Below, one piece after another: positions 49,593-60,355 of a DNA stretch of 64,000 nucleotides. Position numbers and translations under genes: made by a program. This stretch comes from Roseiarcus sp036488815 (lineage in GTDB: Bacteria; Pseudomonadota; Alphaproteobacteria; Rhizobiales; Beijerinckiaceae): positions 1-64,000 of the forward strand of contig DASXGX010000017.1 of the NCBI GenBank assembly GCA_036488815.1, in the 5' to 3' direction. Every line of letters begins with the position of its first letter. Within the stretch, counting starts at the first letter, position 1. The notes beneath the pieces are model-generated. The model did no database searches and was not told where the DNA came from. It saw only the letters and a list, made by a program, of their open reading frames with translations.

Positions 49593-49896
49593 AGTGCCTC
49601 AGGGCGCGAGCGGACAGCGACCGAATCCGGCGCGCGAGAGACCATGCGCGCGGGCAAGCAACAGCCCGGCGCGAGGATCACGCTAACGACCGAATTCGAG
49701 GGAGAGCATGTCGGCTCGGAGCCCGACGCGAACGAGCGGCGTCATGCCTCAGGCGTCTTCGCTCGGAAGACAGCGTCTGTCGTTCGTGCGGCTAGTGGTA
49801 GCGGCGAGAGGTTTCGCGATAATTAAAAGCCGCAGCAATCGTCATTATCGCAAAGCGCGGGACGACTCCGTAGTTATTCGCCTCATCAAAATTCAA
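49593..49896. other. Non-coding interval between che operon and oligoendopeptidase
   Basis: No convincing gene. An 8-bp inverted repeat, GCGATAAT at 49816-49823 and ATTATCGC at 49844-49851, is the only notable structure. The che operon promoter should lie in the right-to-left direction here. Frames on the plus strand are Arg/Ala-rich and look like shadows. Confidence 0.5.
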
Positions 49897-49925
49897 CGCC
49901 GCGCGGCCAACGGCGCCGCGCGGCG
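49897..49925 (-). terminator. Terminator for oligoendopeptidase F gene
   Basis: CGCCGCGCGGC (49897-49907) pairs perfectly with GCCGCGCGGCG (49915-49925). On the minus strand the stem is followed by TTGAATTTTG. It lies six bases past the stop of the peptidase gene. Confidence 0.75.
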
Positions 49926-49931
49926 CAAACC

Positions 49932-51785
49932 TCAACCCAGCGCCTCCAGTTCGCCGATCATGCGCTCGATCAGCGACAAGCCGATGCCCCAAAACGAGGG
50001 ATCGCGCGCGTCGAGCCCGAAAGGCGCGAGAAGCTCGGAATGGTGCTTGGTGCCGCCCGCCGACAGCATGGCGAGATAGCGTTCCGCGAAGCCTTCGTGC
50101 GAGCGCTCATAAACGCCGTAGAGCGAGTTCACCAGGCAGTCGCCAAACGCATAGGCGTAGACGTAGAACGGCGAATGGATGAAGTGGCCGATGTAGCTCC
50201 AATAGGTCTCGTAGCCCGGGCCGAGCTTGATCGCCGGGCCGAGGCTTTCGCCCTGCACGCTCATCCATAAGGCGCTGATCGTCTCGGCGGTGAGCTCGCC
50301 TTTGCGACGCTCGGTGTGAACCTTGCGCTCGAATTCATAGAAGGCGATCTGGCGCACGACCGTGTTGAGCATGTCCTCCACCTTGGCCGCCAGCATCGAT
50401 TTGCGCACGGCGGGATCGGTGGTTGAGGCGAGCAGCGCCCGGAACGTCAGCATTTCCCCGAACACGGAGGCGGTCTCAGCCAGCGTCAGCGGCGTCGGCG
50501 CCATCAGCGCGCCATTGGACGCGGCGAGCACCTGATGGACGCCATGCCCGAGTTCATGCGCGAGCGTCATCACGTCGCGCGGCTTGCCGAGATAATTCAC
50601 CAGCACGTAAGGGTGCGCTGATGGCGTCGTCGGATGCGCGAAGGCGCCCGGCGCCTTGCCCGGCCGCACCGGCGCGTCGATCCATCCCTCGTCGAAGAAG
50701 CGCCGAGCGATGTCGGACATTTCGGGCGAAAAGCCGCGATAGGCGTCAAGCACGGTGTCGCGCGCGGCGCCCCAACTGAACACCCGCGCGGGGGCATTGG
50801 GAAGCGGCGCGTTGCGGTCCCAATGGTTGAGCTGCGCCTTGCCGAACCAGCGCGCTTTGAGCGCGTAATATCGATGCGAAAGCCGCGGATAGGAATCCCG
50901 CACTGCGGTCACCAGCGCTTCCACGACCTCGCGCTCGACGCGGTTGGCGAGGTGGCGCGAATCCGCGATGTCCTCGAACTTGCGCCAACGGTCGGAAATC
51001 TCCTTGTCCTTGGTCAACGTGTTCATGACGAGGGTGAAGACCCTCAGATTGGCGCCGAAGGTCTTGGCCAAGGCGTGCGCCGCGGCCTCGCGCTTCTTCT
51101 CGTCGGGGTCTTGCAGCCGGGCGAGCACGGGTTCGAGCGTCAGCTCCTCGCCTTCGTAGGAGAATCGCAGCGAGGCGACCGTCTCGTCGAACAGCCGGTT
51201 CCAAGCGGCGGCGCCGGACACCGACTTCTCCAGGAACAATTGCTCGATCTCGTCGGAGAGCTGGTGGGGCCGCTCCTTGCGGATGTCCTCGAGCCACGGC
51301 CGGTAATGCGCAAGCGCCGAGCCCTGCATCGCCTCATCGAGCAGCGCGTCGTCCAGCCGGTTGAGCTCGAGTTCGAAGAACAGCAGTTCGCCGGCGAGCT
51401 CGGTGACTTTCTCCTGCGCGTCGCCATAGAATTTGGCGCGCACCGCGTCGCTGGTGTCGCCGGCGTAGAGCAGCGACGCGTAGGACATGATCCGCCCCAT
51501 CAGGTCCTGTAGCGCCTCGTAAGCGCGCACGGCCTCATAGAGCCGCTCGCCCGCGTCAGGCGCCTTGGCGAAATCGGCGAGGTTGCCCTGATAGGCGGAG
51601 GCGAAACGCTTGGCGTCCGCCGCCGCGCGGCTGAGGTCCTCAGCGAACTTCGGCGAGTCCATGCCCTCGTAGAGGTCGTCGAGCCGCCACTGCGGCAGCG
51701 CGCCGAGATCCATCGCGGCCCCGCCTGGTGTGCTGGGAGCAGCCTGGAAAACGCCGGACTGGAAGCTTGAACCTCGATGATGCAT
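49932..51785 (-). CDS. pepF: Oligoendopeptidase F (M3 family)
   Basis: Zinc metallopeptidase of 617 residues degrading oligopeptides. The zinc motif LAHELGHGVHQ is clear, and YLGKPRDVMT precedes it, as in M3B peptidases. The start MHHRGSSFQS at 51785 is preferred because GAGGAT lies upstream; the alternative ATG at 51713 (MDLGALPQWRL) lacks a site. Cytoplasmic. It is divergent from the sigma-54 regulator. Confidence 0.92.
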   Translation of the reverse strand: MHHRGSSFQSGVFQAAPSTPGGAAMDLGALPQWRLDDLYEGMDSPKFAEDLSRAAADAKRFASAYQGNLADFAKAPDAGERLYEAVRAYEALQDLMGRIMSYASLLYAGDTSDAVRAKFYGDAQEKVTELAGELLFFELELNRLDDALLDEAMQGSALAHYRPWLEDIRKERPHQLSDEIEQLFLEKSVSGAAAWNRLFDETVASLRFSYEGEELTLEPVLARLQDPDEKKREAAAHALAKTFGANLRVFTLVMNTLTKDKEISDRWRKFEDIADSRHLANRVEREVVEALVTAVRDSYPRLSHRYYALKARWFGKAQLNHWDRNAPLPNAPARVFSWGAARDTVLDAYRGFSPEMSDIARRFFDEGWIDAPVRPGKAPGAFAHPTTPSAHPYVLVNYLGKPRDVMTLAHELGHGVHQVLAASNGALMAPTPLTLAETASVFGEMLTFRALLASTTDPAVRKSMLAAKVEDMLNTVVRQIAFYEFERKVHTERRKGELTAETISALWMSVQGESLGPAIKLGPGYETYWSYIGHFIHSPFYVYAYAFGDCLVNSLYGVYERSHEGFAERYLAMLSAGGTKHHSELLAPFGLDARDPSFWGIGLSLIERMIGELEALG

Positions 51786-51937
51786 GCGAACGATCCTCGC
51801 GAGTGGGTACGGCATATATCGCGTAACCCCGCAGCGGCTTCAATGCGGCCCGGGCGCGTCAAATTGGGACGCTCTTAACACGACGTTTACCGTAATATCC
51901 GACTCTGTCCCGACAAGCGGCCGAAAGAAGGGCCGCC

Positions 51938-53443
<1,506 letters not shown>

Positions 53444-53488
53444 CCGAATGAACGTACTTAGCAATGCCCCCCTCGATGGCGGCGCCCG

Positions 53489-55183
53489 ATGACCGCGCTT
53501 TTTCGATCGTCTTGCGCCGCGGCGCTGCTAGCGGCCCTGGGCCTCGCCGCGCCGGCCGCGATCGCCGACCCGGCGCCGGCTACCGCGGCGCAAGGGGTCG
53601 TGTCCGCCCCCGTCGACGCCGTCAATCCGCCCGCCGAGGCGAGCGCACCGCCGTCGAGCCCGGCGTCTCCTGAGATCTCGCCGCAACTTCCGCCCCCGCT
53701 GTCGCCCATGTCCGCCGCCATTCAATCGGCCCTCGGCGCGATGGATGGAAAGGCGTTCAAGACGAGCCCGATCGGCGCCGGCGACTGGCGCGCGGCCTCG
53801 GAGGCGATCCGCCGCTTCTATGAAGCGCGCGACCACGCGCCGCTATGGGTCGACGAGAGCGGCTTGACGCCTGCCGGGTCGTCGGCGCTTCGCCGCCTCC
53901 TGCGCGCCGACGAGGACGGCCTCGATCTTTCCGCCTTCGCCCTTCCCAAGGAACCGCCCACGGCGGCGACGCCCGAGCGCCTCGGCGAGATGGACGTCGT
54001 CCTGTCCGAGGCGGTCGTCGCCTACGCCATGCAGGCGAGCGGCGCGCGTATCGCGCCCACCCGCATCTCGCCGCTGATCACCCAGCGGCCTACGGTCGCC
54101 GAACCGGCCGCCGCTCTGACGTCGGTCTCCGCCGCAGCCGATCCCGGCGCGGCGCTCGAAGCTTTCAATCCGCCGCAGCGCGGCTACCTCGACCTGCGCG
54201 ACCAACTGTCGCGTCTGCGCGCCGAGACCCCGGCGCGTCCGGCGCCAATTCCGAGCGGCCCTTCGCTCGGCCTCGGAATGGCCGATCCCCGCGTGCCGAT
54301 GGTGCGTGAACGGCTCGGCGCGCCTCAGCCAGCGGAAGGAAAGGACCCGCAAGTCTACGATCTGCGCCTGGCCGTCGCGGTCGCGGCGTTCCAGCGATCG
54401 CACGGGCTGCCGGCGACAGGGGCCCTGACGCCGGGCACCGTCGAGGCCCTCTCGGGCGGCGCCGCGTCCTCCCGCCGGGAGGCGCGCATCCTCGCCAACA
54501 TGGAAATGTGGCGCTGGGAGCCGCATGCGATGGGCGAGGAACGCATCGAGATCAACATCCCGGACTACTCGCTGCGGCTGATGGACGGCGATACGCTGGT
54601 CCACGAGGCGCGCGTCATCGTCGGCAAGCCCGACACGCCAACGCCGGTCTTCTCCAACGAGATGCGCTACATCCTCGTCAATCCGATCTGGCGGGTGCCC
54701 GATTCGATCATCAAGAAGGAGATGGAGCCGAAGCTCGCCGAGGATCCCGACTACCTGACCCGGCGCGGCTACGAAGTCACCCAGGTCGGCGACCGTTTGA
54801 TCGTCAAGCAGCCTCCGGGCGAGGCCAACGCGCTCGGGCGCATCCTGTTCATGTTCCCCAACGAGCACGCGGTCTACCTGCACGACACCCCCTTGCGGTC
54901 GCTGTTCGCCTCGGAGCGACGGGCCTTCAGCCACGGCTGCGTGCGGGTCGAGCAGCCGATGCGGCTCGCCCAACTGGTGATGGGCTCGGGATGGACGGTC
55001 GGACGGCTAAAGGCGCTGATCGGCAAGTCGGAGCGCACGGTCCTCCTGCCCCACACGATTCCCATCCATCTCGAATATTTCACGGAGTTCGTCGACGACT
55101 CGGGAGCCCTACAGGACCGCGAAGATATCTACGGAATCACGCGGCGGGTGGCGGGCACAATCGCGCAAATAAGTCAAGATTGA
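53489..55183 (+). CDS. L,D-transpeptidase, YcbB-like
   Basis: Periplasmic enzyme making 3-3 peptidoglycan cross-links, 564 residues. Signal peptide about 1-26; Pro/Ala-rich linker; PG-binding-like domain (AAFQRSHGLPATGALTPGTVEALSG) about 300-330; YkuD catalytic domain with FSHGCVRVE and active Cys484. The DUF882 gene follows in the same direction, suggesting joint cell-wall work. Confidence 0.93.
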   Translation: MTALFRSSCAAALLAALGLAAPAAIADPAPATAAQGVVSAPVDAVNPPAEASAPPSSPASPEISPQLPPPLSPMSAAIQSALGAMDGKAFKTSPIGAGDWRAASEAIRRFYEARDHAPLWVDESGLTPAGSSALRRLLRADEDGLDLSAFALPKEPPTAATPERLGEMDVVLSEAVVAYAMQASGARIAPTRISPLITQRPTVAEPAAALTSVSAAADPGAALEAFNPPQRGYLDLRDQLSRLRAETPARPAPIPSGPSLGLGMADPRVPMVRERLGAPQPAEGKDPQVYDLRLAVAVAAFQRSHGLPATGALTPGTVEALSGGAASSRREARILANMEMWRWEPHAMGEERIEINIPDYSLRLMDGDTLVHEARVIVGKPDTPTPVFSNEMRYILVNPIWRVPDSIIKKEMEPKLAEDPDYLTRRGYEVTQVGDRLIVKQPPGEANALGRILFMFPNEHAVYLHDTPLRSLFASERRAFSHGCVRVEQPMRLAQLVMGSGWTVGRLKALIGKSERTVLLPHTIPIHLEYFTEFVDDSGALQDREDIYGITRRVAGTIAQISQD

Positions 55184-55214
55184 GTCATTCCTGTGGAGCC
55201 GCCGTGCGGACAGT

Positions 55215-55240
55215 ATTGGTCTTTTTCGCGGTATGTGCTT
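55215..55240 (+). promoter_or_regulatory. Candidate promoter for the DUF882 gene
   Basis: TTGGTC followed after about 18 bases by TTATAAG, in the 157-base gap after the L,D-transpeptidase gene. It would give the YcbK gene its own transcript. Confidence 0.3.
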
Positions 55241-55340
55241 TATAAGACACACGGACGACATCGCGGCGCAAAGCGCTCGTTAAACTTTGCGCCCGGCCTG
55301 CTCGGTTTCGAGCCCGGGGGATCAGAAGGGGACAGATCTG

Positions 55341-56894
55341 TTGCCGTTTGTTTTCGCCATAGGCGCCGCGGGGAGGCGCAAGACGGCGTTGATGCGCCTG
55401 CTTGCCGCCCCTGTGCTGCTGAGCCTTGGCTTCACGCCCAGCTCCACCGAATCGGCGATCGCCAACGGCGATACCCGCACCATCGTCCTGTCCAATTCCC
55501 ACACCAACGAATCGGGCTCGTTCACCTATATGGTGGACGGGACTTACGATTCGTCCGTGCTCGATAAGCTGAACTGGTTCCTCAGGGATTGGCGGCTCAA
55601 CGAGCCAACCAAGATGGACCCCAAGCTGTTCGACATCATTTGGGAGGTCTATCGCGAATCCGGATCGGCGCAGCCGATCGACGTTCTCTCGGGCTATCGC
55701 TCGCCACAGACCAATGCGATGCTCCGACGCCGCTCCCGCCTGGTCGCCCAGCATTCGGAGCATATGGAAGGCAAGGCGATCGACGCCCATTTCGTCGATG
55801 TCGGCACCGCGACCATCCGCGACATTGCGATGCGCATGGAGGCGGGCGGCGTCGGCTTCTATCCCACCGGGGCGACGCCCTGGGTGCACATCGACAGCGG
55901 ATCGGTCCGCTACTGGCCGCGTATGAACCGAGAGGCGTTGGCGCGGCTCTTCCCCGACGGCAAGACGGTGTTCATCCCCGCCGACGGGCAGCCGATGCCC
56001 GGTTACGAGCAAGCCCGCGCCGAGATCGAATCGCGCGGGGGCGAAGTCGTGACGGCGCGCGCAGGCAACGCGGGCGGCAATATCTTCAGCTGGCTGTTCG
56101 GCGCGCGCGGCGGCGGCGCGGACGACGAGGAAGAGAGCGGCGGCGCGGAAACCGCCGCTGTGGGCCGCGGCGGGCGGATGCCTTCCGGCGTCACCCAGGT
56201 CGCCAGCGAAACGCCGGACCCGGTCGCCTCCGCCAAGCGCGACCTGCCGCGCGGCGCGACGTACATGCAGCCCGGCGAGGCGGCGCCGCAAACCGTCGCC
56301 GCGAACGACGCCGACGCGCAGAGCGGCGGCGGCCCGGTCACCTTGCGCGGCCCGATAGCGGCGCAGTTCATCGCGCCGACGCCGCCGCGCAAACCCGCCG
56401 AGCTTGCAGCGGGCGGGCTCGTCGAGGCGGATACGCCGACGCCGCCCCAACGGCCGGCCGAATTCGCCTTCGCGCCGGCGCCGGCGAATGGAGCGGACAG
56501 GACGGCCAACCCGGATCTTATCGCCGCGCTCCTGCAGCGGGGACGCCTTCCCGGCGTGATCACCCGCGGCATGCGAGCCGCTCCGCCCGACGTCCTTGCA
56601 TTGGCCGAGGTCGGCCCGCCCGAGCCGCCGGCGCGTCCCTCGCTGCTCGACCAGGCCGCCGCGCTCGACGCGCCTCTGCCGCCCTCTCGCCCGCCAGTCG
56701 CAAACGGAAGCTCGACGGCGGCCAAGACGGTCGCCGCCGCCAATCCGCCGGCGCCTGCCGTCCCGCACGAACTCGCCATGCTCTCAGGACAGGGCGGGCA
56801 GCCGAAGGCCGCCAGCCCCTACGGCGATCTGGTCTTCGACGGCTTCGCGCCAACGCCCCAGAACTTCGCCGGTCTGCGCGGCTCGGCGCCTTGA
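55341..56894 (+). CDS. YcbK/DUF882 family peptidase-like protein
   Basis: Periplasmic protein, 517 residues from the TTG at 55341 (AAGGGGA upstream); ATG 55392 is an alternative. Signal peptide ends near SAIANG. The DUF882 (M15-like metallopeptidase) domain spans about 35-210 with LSGYRSPQTNAML, SEHMEGKAIDAHFVD and WVHIDSG carrying the likely Zn ligands. The C-terminal 280 residues are Pro/Ala/Gly-rich and disordered, with PTPPRKPAE-like repeats. Some family members link to TonB or peptidoglycan; role here is inferred. Confidence 0.85.
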   Translation: MPFVFAIGAAGRRKTALMRLLAAPVLLSLGFTPSSTESAIANGDTRTIVLSNSHTNESGSFTYMVDGTYDSSVLDKLNWFLRDWRLNEPTKMDPKLFDIIWEVYRESGSAQPIDVLSGYRSPQTNAMLRRRSRLVAQHSEHMEGKAIDAHFVDVGTATIRDIAMRMEAGGVGFYPTGATPWVHIDSGSVRYWPRMNREALARLFPDGKTVFIPADGQPMPGYEQARAEIESRGGEVVTARAGNAGGNIFSWLFGARGGGADDEEESGGAETAAVGRGGRMPSGVTQVASETPDPVASAKRDLPRGATYMQPGEAAPQTVAANDADAQSGGGPVTLRGPIAAQFIAPTPPRKPAELAAGGLVEADTPTPPQRPAEFAFAPAPANGADRTANPDLIAALLQRGRLPGVITRGMRAAPPDVLALAEVGPPEPPARPSLLDQAAALDAPLPPSRPPVANGSSTAAKTVAAANPPAPAVPHELAMLSGQGGQPKAASPYGDLVFDGFAPTPQNFAGLRGSAP

Positions 56895-56901
56895 GCCCGT
56901 C

Positions 56902-57795
56902 TCAGTCCCTGACGAATTCGTCCGCGGCAATTCCCTGCGCATAAAGCAGCGCGGTGAGGTCGGCATGGTCGATTCGCGCATGCGCCTGCGCGGCGACCTT
57001 CGGTTTGGCGTGGAAGGCGACGCCAAGGCCGGCCGCGCCCAGCATGGCGAGATCGTTCGCGCCGTCGCCGGCCGCCATCGTCTCGTGCGGCGCCAGCCCC
57101 AGCCGCGCGGAAATTTCCTTGAGGGCGCTGAGCTTGGCGTCGGAGCCGAGGATCGGGTCGCCGACCTTGCCGAGGAGCTTGCCGTCCGCCGTCAGCAGGC
57201 GGTTGGCGCGATGCTCGCTCGCCCCGATCCGCTCCGCGATCGCGCCGGTGAATTGCTGAAAGCCGCCGGAGACGATCGCCACATGGGCGCCGCGCGCGCG
57301 CATGGTGCGCGCCAGCGTGCGCGCGCCAGGGGTCAGCGTGATGCGCGTCGCCAGCACTTCGTCGATTACGCTTTCCGGCAGGCCCGCCAGCAGCGCGACG
57401 CGCTTGCGCAGCGCCGGCTCGAAGGTGATTTCGCCCCGCATGGCGCGCTCCGTGATGTCGGCGACATAGGCCCCGACGCCGGCGAAATCGGCGAGTTCGT
57501 CGATGCACTCCTGGCCGATCAGGGTCGAATCCATATCGGCGACCAAAAGGCGCTTGGCGCGGTTCGCCGTCGCCTGAGCGATCACGTCGACGCGCTCGGC
57601 GGCGACGAGGGGCGTCACGACGCCTCGCGCGTCGATCTCGCCGTCGTAAAAGAGGTCGGCGGCGACGCCCGGCGAGAGCCACTGGCTGCCGGCGAAGTTC
57701 GGCAAGACTTGCGCGGCGCGGGCGATCAAGGCATCGCTGAGCGCCGAATCCTCGGGATTGACGACCAGAGTGACGACGTAAGCGGCTGACTTCAT
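56902..57795 (-). CDS. serB: Phosphoserine phosphatase SerB
   Basis: HAD phosphatase making serine, 297 residues. Motif I VADMDSTLIGQECIDELAD (nucleophile Asp), motif II VSGGFQQF, motif IV GDGANDLAMLGAAG. The N-terminal ACT-like region is present. Divergent from miaA, 33 bases apart. Confidence 0.97.
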   Translation of the reverse strand: MKSAAYVVTLVVNPEDSALSDALIARAAQVLPNFAGSQWLSPGVAADLFYDGEIDARGVVTPLVAAERVDVIAQATANRAKRLLVADMDSTLIGQECIDELADFAGVGAYVADITERAMRGEITFEPALRKRVALLAGLPESVIDEVLATRITLTPGARTLARTMRARGAHVAIVSGGFQQFTGAIAERIGASEHRANRLLTADGKLLGKVGDPILGSDAKLSALKEISARLGLAPHETMAAGDGANDLAMLGAAGLGVAFHAKPKVAAQAHARIDHADLTALLYAQGIAADEFVRD

Positions 57796-57828
57796 GAGAT
57801 CTCAAAAGCCCAAGGGAAGCGTTAAGGG

Positions 57829-58779
57829 ATGATCCGCGCGCTTCTCATCGCAGGCCCGACAGCGAGCGGCAAGTCGGCGGCGGCCGTCGCGCTCGCCAAG
57901 CGCTTCGACGGCCTCGTCGTCAACGCCGATTCGATGCAGGTCTACCGCGACTTGAGAGTGCTCACCGCGCGCCCGAGCGAAGCGGAGGAGCGCGAGGCGC
58001 CGCATCGCTTGTTCGGCGAGATCGACGGGGCGGAGAACTTTTCCGTCGGCCGCTGGCTCGCCGCCGCCAAGGCGATCCTCGCGGGGCGCTCGGGCGAGCC
58101 GGGGCCGCTCATCTTCGTCGGCGGCACGGGGCTCTATTTCCGCGCGCTGACGCAGGGCCTCTCCGACATTCCCCATGTGCCCGAGGCCATCCGCACCACC
58201 GTGCGCGCCGAGGCGGAGGGCGAGCCGACGGAGCGCCTCCATGCGCGCCTCGCCGAGCGCGACGCAATGACGGCGACGCGCCTTCGCCCGAGCGACCGTC
58301 AGCGCGTGTTGCGCGCCCTCGAAGTGGTCGCCGCCACCGGGCGCCCGCTCGCCGAGTTCCAGGGCGCGCGCGAGGCGCCGCCGCTCGCAGCCGGAGAATG
58401 GGCCGGGCTTTTTCTCGCCCCCGAGCGCGCTGCGCTCAACGCCCGCATCGACGCCCGTTTCGAGGCCATGCTGCGCCTGGGGGCACTTGAGGAAGCGGAA
58501 GCCTTGATGCGGCGGCGCCTGGACCCTGCCCTGCCGGTGATGCGGGCCCATGGGGCGCCGCATCTGATCGCGCATCTGGCGGGAAACATGCCTCTTGCCG
58601 AGGCCGCCGAACTCGCAAAGCGCGACACGCGCCAATACGCCAAGCGCCAGTTCACCTGGGCGCGCCATCAGATGACGGATTTCGTCTGGGTCGCGCCGGA
58701 GGAGGCGGAGGCGGCAGGCGCGAGGGCGCTCGCGCTGACCTACGCTTCGTGTCCCCGACCGGAAGGAACGAGCCTCTGA
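57829..58779 (+). CDS. miaA: tRNA dimethylallyltransferase MiaA
   Basis: Isopentenylates A37 of tRNAs reading UNN codons, 316 residues. P-loop GPTASGKSAAAVALAKRFDG at about 8-27, NADSMQVYRDL, VGGTGLYFRALTQG and the YAKRQFTWARHQ segment. Complete. It is paired with serB on the opposite strand. Confidence 0.97.
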   Translation: MIRALLIAGPTASGKSAAAVALAKRFDGLVVNADSMQVYRDLRVLTARPSEAEEREAPHRLFGEIDGAENFSVGRWLAAAKAILAGRSGEPGPLIFVGGTGLYFRALTQGLSDIPHVPEAIRTTVRAEAEGEPTERLHARLAERDAMTATRLRPSDRQRVLRALEVVAATGRPLAEFQGAREAPPLAAGEWAGLFLAPERAALNARIDARFEAMLRLGALEEAEALMRRRLDPALPVMRAHGAPHLIAHLAGNMPLAEAAELAKRDTRQYAKRQFTWARHQMTDFVWVAPEEAEAAGARALALTYASCPRPEGTSL

Positions 58780-58929
58780 TATATGAGACAGTCGATGCGG
58801 ATCGCCAATGGCCGAACTGGGCCGCTTGCAGAACGTCCTGAGGGGACGTTCGCAGTGTTTCAAAAATCCAAGAATTTTGCGCAGTCGATTTCGTCGGAAA
58901 ATGCGGGGGCTTTTGAGAAGTCGCTGTGA

Positions 58930-59523
58930 TCAGCCCGATTTTGCTCCGACAAGAAGCAAGTCAACCATCAGTGTCCAGGCGTGCTGGAATTGCGCCCGTT
59001 CGTCAGTGCGCATCACCAAGTTGATCATCAGGCCATCGAGCGCCATCTCAGCGAGCCGCGCGATCGACTCGATCTCAGCGTCCGAAACATTCGAGGGAAG
59101 ACGAGCGCGTAGCGCCTCGACAACGAGGCGGTGCATGTCGGCGACGCCTTCGGATAGTCGGGCGTTTATTTCGCGATCGAATATTGCTCTGGTGACGAAA
59201 ACCGCTTGGGCTTTTAGCAGGACGGGATCGCTCTGGGCCGCGCGGACGAGCTGCTGGCCGAGGCCGTCGAGATAGGCCCGAGCCGATGTCGGTTGGTGTC
59301 CTTCAAGCTCCAAAGACTGACGCCAATCACACGCGGCGAGCAGGATTTCGTCGACCGACGCGAAGTGATGAAAGATCGTCGCCTTGCTCACGTTGACCTC
59401 TCGCGCCAACGCACCCGCACTGAACGCGTCAGGGCCGCCACGCCCCAGCAACGTCAGGGCCGCGTTCAGGATTTCCTTGCGAGTTTCTTCGCCCGCCGCA
59501 GTGCGCTGTCCCTTGATCGCCAT
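58930..59523 (-). CDS. TetR-family transcriptional regulator
   Basis: Protein of 197 residues. HTH in GALAREVNVSKATIFHHFAS with the usual TRKEILNAAL start; C-terminal ligand domain variable. Its start faces the SpoIIAA-like gene, with a perfect palindrome between them that is probably its operator. Confidence 0.88.
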   Translation of the reverse strand: MAIKGQRTAAGEETRKEILNAALTLLGRGGPDAFSAGALAREVNVSKATIFHHFASVDEILLAACDWRQSLELEGHQPTSARAYLDGLGQQLVRAAQSDPVLLKAQAVFVTRAIFDREINARLSEGVADMHRLVVEALRARLPSNVSDAEIESIARLAEMALDGLMINLVMRTDERAQFQHAWTLMVDLLLVGAKSG

Positions 59524-59538
59524 GCGTCACAGCTACTA

Positions 59539-59558
59539 TTGACCGATCGATCGGTCAA
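59539..59558. promoter_or_regulatory. TetR operator (20-bp perfect palindrome)
   Basis: TTGACCGATCGATCGGTCAA is fully self-complementary and lies 16 bases from the tetR start, between divergent genes. A plus-strand promoter with TTGACC (59539) and TATTCT (59563-59568, 18-base spacer) overlaps it, so binding would block it. Confidence 0.75.
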
Positions 59559-59631
59559 GAGCTATTCTGATTTTGACGACAGTTCTCGTCATCGCGGCCG
59601 CAGGAGAGTGGTCCAACGCTGGAGAACGCAA

Positions 59632-60003
59632 ATGATCGTGCAATTGCAAGGGTTTCCCGAAAATGTCGTCGCCTTCACGGGTCGAGGACAGGTGACGAAG
59701 GCCGACTACGTTTCGACTCTCGTTCCAGCGGTCGAGAAGGCTTTCGCCGGCCACGATCGCCTTCGTCTCTATTACGAGCTTGGAGGCGATTTTGCTGGCA
59801 TTGACGCCGATGCGATCGTGGAAGATTTCAAGATTGGAATGCAGCACCTCACCCGCTGGGAACGGGCCGCGGTCGTCACCGACGTCCAGTGGATCGCCCA
59901 TGCGATTTCACTTTTCAGCTTTCTGATGCCCGGTGCGCTGAAGGTCTTTTCGACGAAAAATGCCGATCAAGCCCGTTCGTGGATCGTCTCGCCCTCTTTA
60001 TAA
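59632..60003 (+). CDS. SpoIIAA-like (STAS-fold) protein
   Basis: Protein of 123 residues of the SpoIIAA-like/DUF3478 kind. FTGRGQVTKADYVSTLVPAVEK and LRLYYELGGDFAGIDADAIVED show the fold. The start at 59632 follows GGAGAA. Divergent from the TetR gene and probably regulated by it. Cellular role unknown. Confidence 0.82.
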   Translation: MIVQLQGFPENVVAFTGRGQVTKADYVSTLVPAVEKAFAGHDRLRLYYELGGDFAGIDADAIVEDFKIGMQHLTRWERAAVVTDVQWIAHAISLFSFLMPGALKVFSTKNADQARSWIVSPSL

Positions 60004-60355
60004 GGCGAGTGCAAAAATCAAAATATTTGGGACAGCGATCTTTGGTCAAAAAGCCGGCTATGCGTCGCGGCGAGCCGTGGACCCCGCCGAACCTAGCCAT
60101 GCCTTGCCAGCCGAAAGCGCTGTCGCCTTTCCGCGATGAAAAAGCCCTCCCGGTCTCTAGTTCGGGAACAAGCGACGATATTGCCGACGATATCCCCTTC
60201 TAGACTGTTGCCGTATCTTGCATATTTCAACACATTCGGAGCACGACGCAGGACCTTTGAAATCAATCGCCTCCGGCGAGCACAGTTCTGTTGCGAAGGT
60301 CCCCTTTTTCCCCGAAACTGAATTGGTTCAACCAAAGCCGAGTTGGGAGGTCAGA
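60004..60355. other. Intergenic, no gene seen
   Basis: The 352 bases hold no convincing coding frame; the plus frame reaching 60218 is the upstream extension of the next small gene without a start. GACGATAT is repeated near 60175-60191. Probably contains the promoter of the small membrane protein. Confidence 0.5.

Noticed and set aside
49482..49826. 114-codon plus frame before pepF
   Set aside because: No ribosome site, Arg/Gly/Ala-rich composition and no recognisable motif; partly antisense to the putative small gene.
57802..58863. 353-codon minus frame opposite miaA
   Set aside because: miaA has all motifs; the antisense frame has no homology.
59293..60003. Longer start for the SpoIIAA-like protein
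   Set aside because: Upstream residues are antisense to the TetR gene and the intergenic operator; GGAGAA supports ATG 59632.
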